The position numbers were made by a program, and so were the translations under genes. This document shows positions 63,603 through 64,000 of a DNA stretch of 64,000 bases, piece after piece. The notes under the pieces are model-generated. The model saw only the letters and a program-made list of their open reading frames with translations, made no database searches and was not told the origin of the DNA. The DNA comes from Woeseia sp. GTDB taxonomy: Bacteria > Pseudomonadota > Gammaproteobacteria > Steroidobacterales > UBA11654. Numbering within the stretch: position 1 is the first letter of the stretch; the number at the start of each line of letters is the position of its first letter. The stretch lies in NCBI GenBank assembly GCA_019653755.1, contig BPCL01000002.1, forward strand, positions 1-64,000. The letters run 5' to 3'.

Positions 63603-64000
63603 TTATTGAGAAATTAGGTTGATATCTAGCTTCAACGATGTCAATTTTTTGATGGTGTCTTCATAACTTTCTAAATTTGTAATAGGACCAACTCTTACTC
63701 TGTAGAAGATTCTACGTCCTGATCTTGCTTTATTGATAAAAACCGAATTAACGCCAATATTAGCAACCCTTTTCTTGAGTTCTTGAGCTCCTTTTTCTTC
63801 AGTAAAAGCCCCAATCTGTATCAAAATTTTATTTTTATTTCTCGAGACAATTTTTTCAAAAATATTAGTTGAGAAGATACTCTTTGGGTTTTTTTTCTTA
63901 ATTGATTGTGCTGCTTCCTCTTCCGAGACAGTAGTGACTCTAACAACTGCCGTTCCTGCAGAGAGCATATCAATCTTTTTTGCAGCGGCATATGATAGAT
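63603..64000 (-). CDS. rlpA: RlpA-type septal ring lytic transglycosylase with SPOR domain, partial (runs off window)
   Basis: LSYAAAKKIDMLSAGTAVVRV then ILIQIGAFTEEKGAQELKKRV...FYRVRVGPI SPOR domain. Confidence 0.85.
   Translation of the reverse strand, partial: LSYAAAKKIDMLSAGTAVVRVTTVSEEEAAQSIKKKNPKSIFSTNIFEKIVSRNKNKILIQIGAFTEEKGAQELKKRVANIGVNSVFINKARSGRRIFYRVRVGPITNLESYEDTIKKLTSLKLDINLISQ

Noticed and set aside
1-64000. CRISPR arrays, tRNA/rRNA genes, prophage, transposases, toxin-antitoxin or restriction-modification systems
   Set aside because: None recognised on reading either strand; no regularly spaced direct repeats and no hallmark proteins in the ORF track.

Overview
AT-rich 64 kb window, most likely a chromosomal contig of a marine-type gammaproteobacterium. 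This placement is inferred from the lptD-surA-pdxA-rsmA-apaH gene order, amgK-murU cell-wall recycling genes, TonB-dependent receptors and MsrPQ. The left half is accessory metabolism: a translationally coupled polyamine-type operon (PuuB-like oxidase, PotF-like binding protein, YtcJ-like amidohydrolase, spermidine-dehydrogenase-like Tat flavoprotein), an S9 peptidase, two TonB-dependent receptors, lipA, M48 peptidase, rhomboid, an amidohydrolase/TauD/MFS cluster, dihydroorotase, and a GltD-like/ferredoxin + KorAB 2-oxoacid:ferredoxin oxidoreductase locus. The right half holds dacB, msrPQ, msrA, a MacA/LolD/two-permease export cassette, hydrolases, an ECF sigma/anti-sigma pair, lgt-thyA, the lptD block, metC, lipB, dacA and rlpA. 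No tRNA, rRNA, CRISPR array, prophage or transposase was recognised. Two observations stand out. (1) A near-identical 20-bp inverted repeat, ATGTTGT-N6-ACAACAT, lies about 200 bp upstream of each of the two TonB receptor genes and occurs at the same distance from the divergent neighbour in both cases. (2) At least 22 single-nucleotide frameshifts, mostly in short homopolymers, break otherwise conserved genes including essential ones. These look like uncorrected sequencing indels and mean many ORF-track boundaries are wrong; I give reconstructed spans. All assignments are from motif and sequence recognition by eye; no database search was run.
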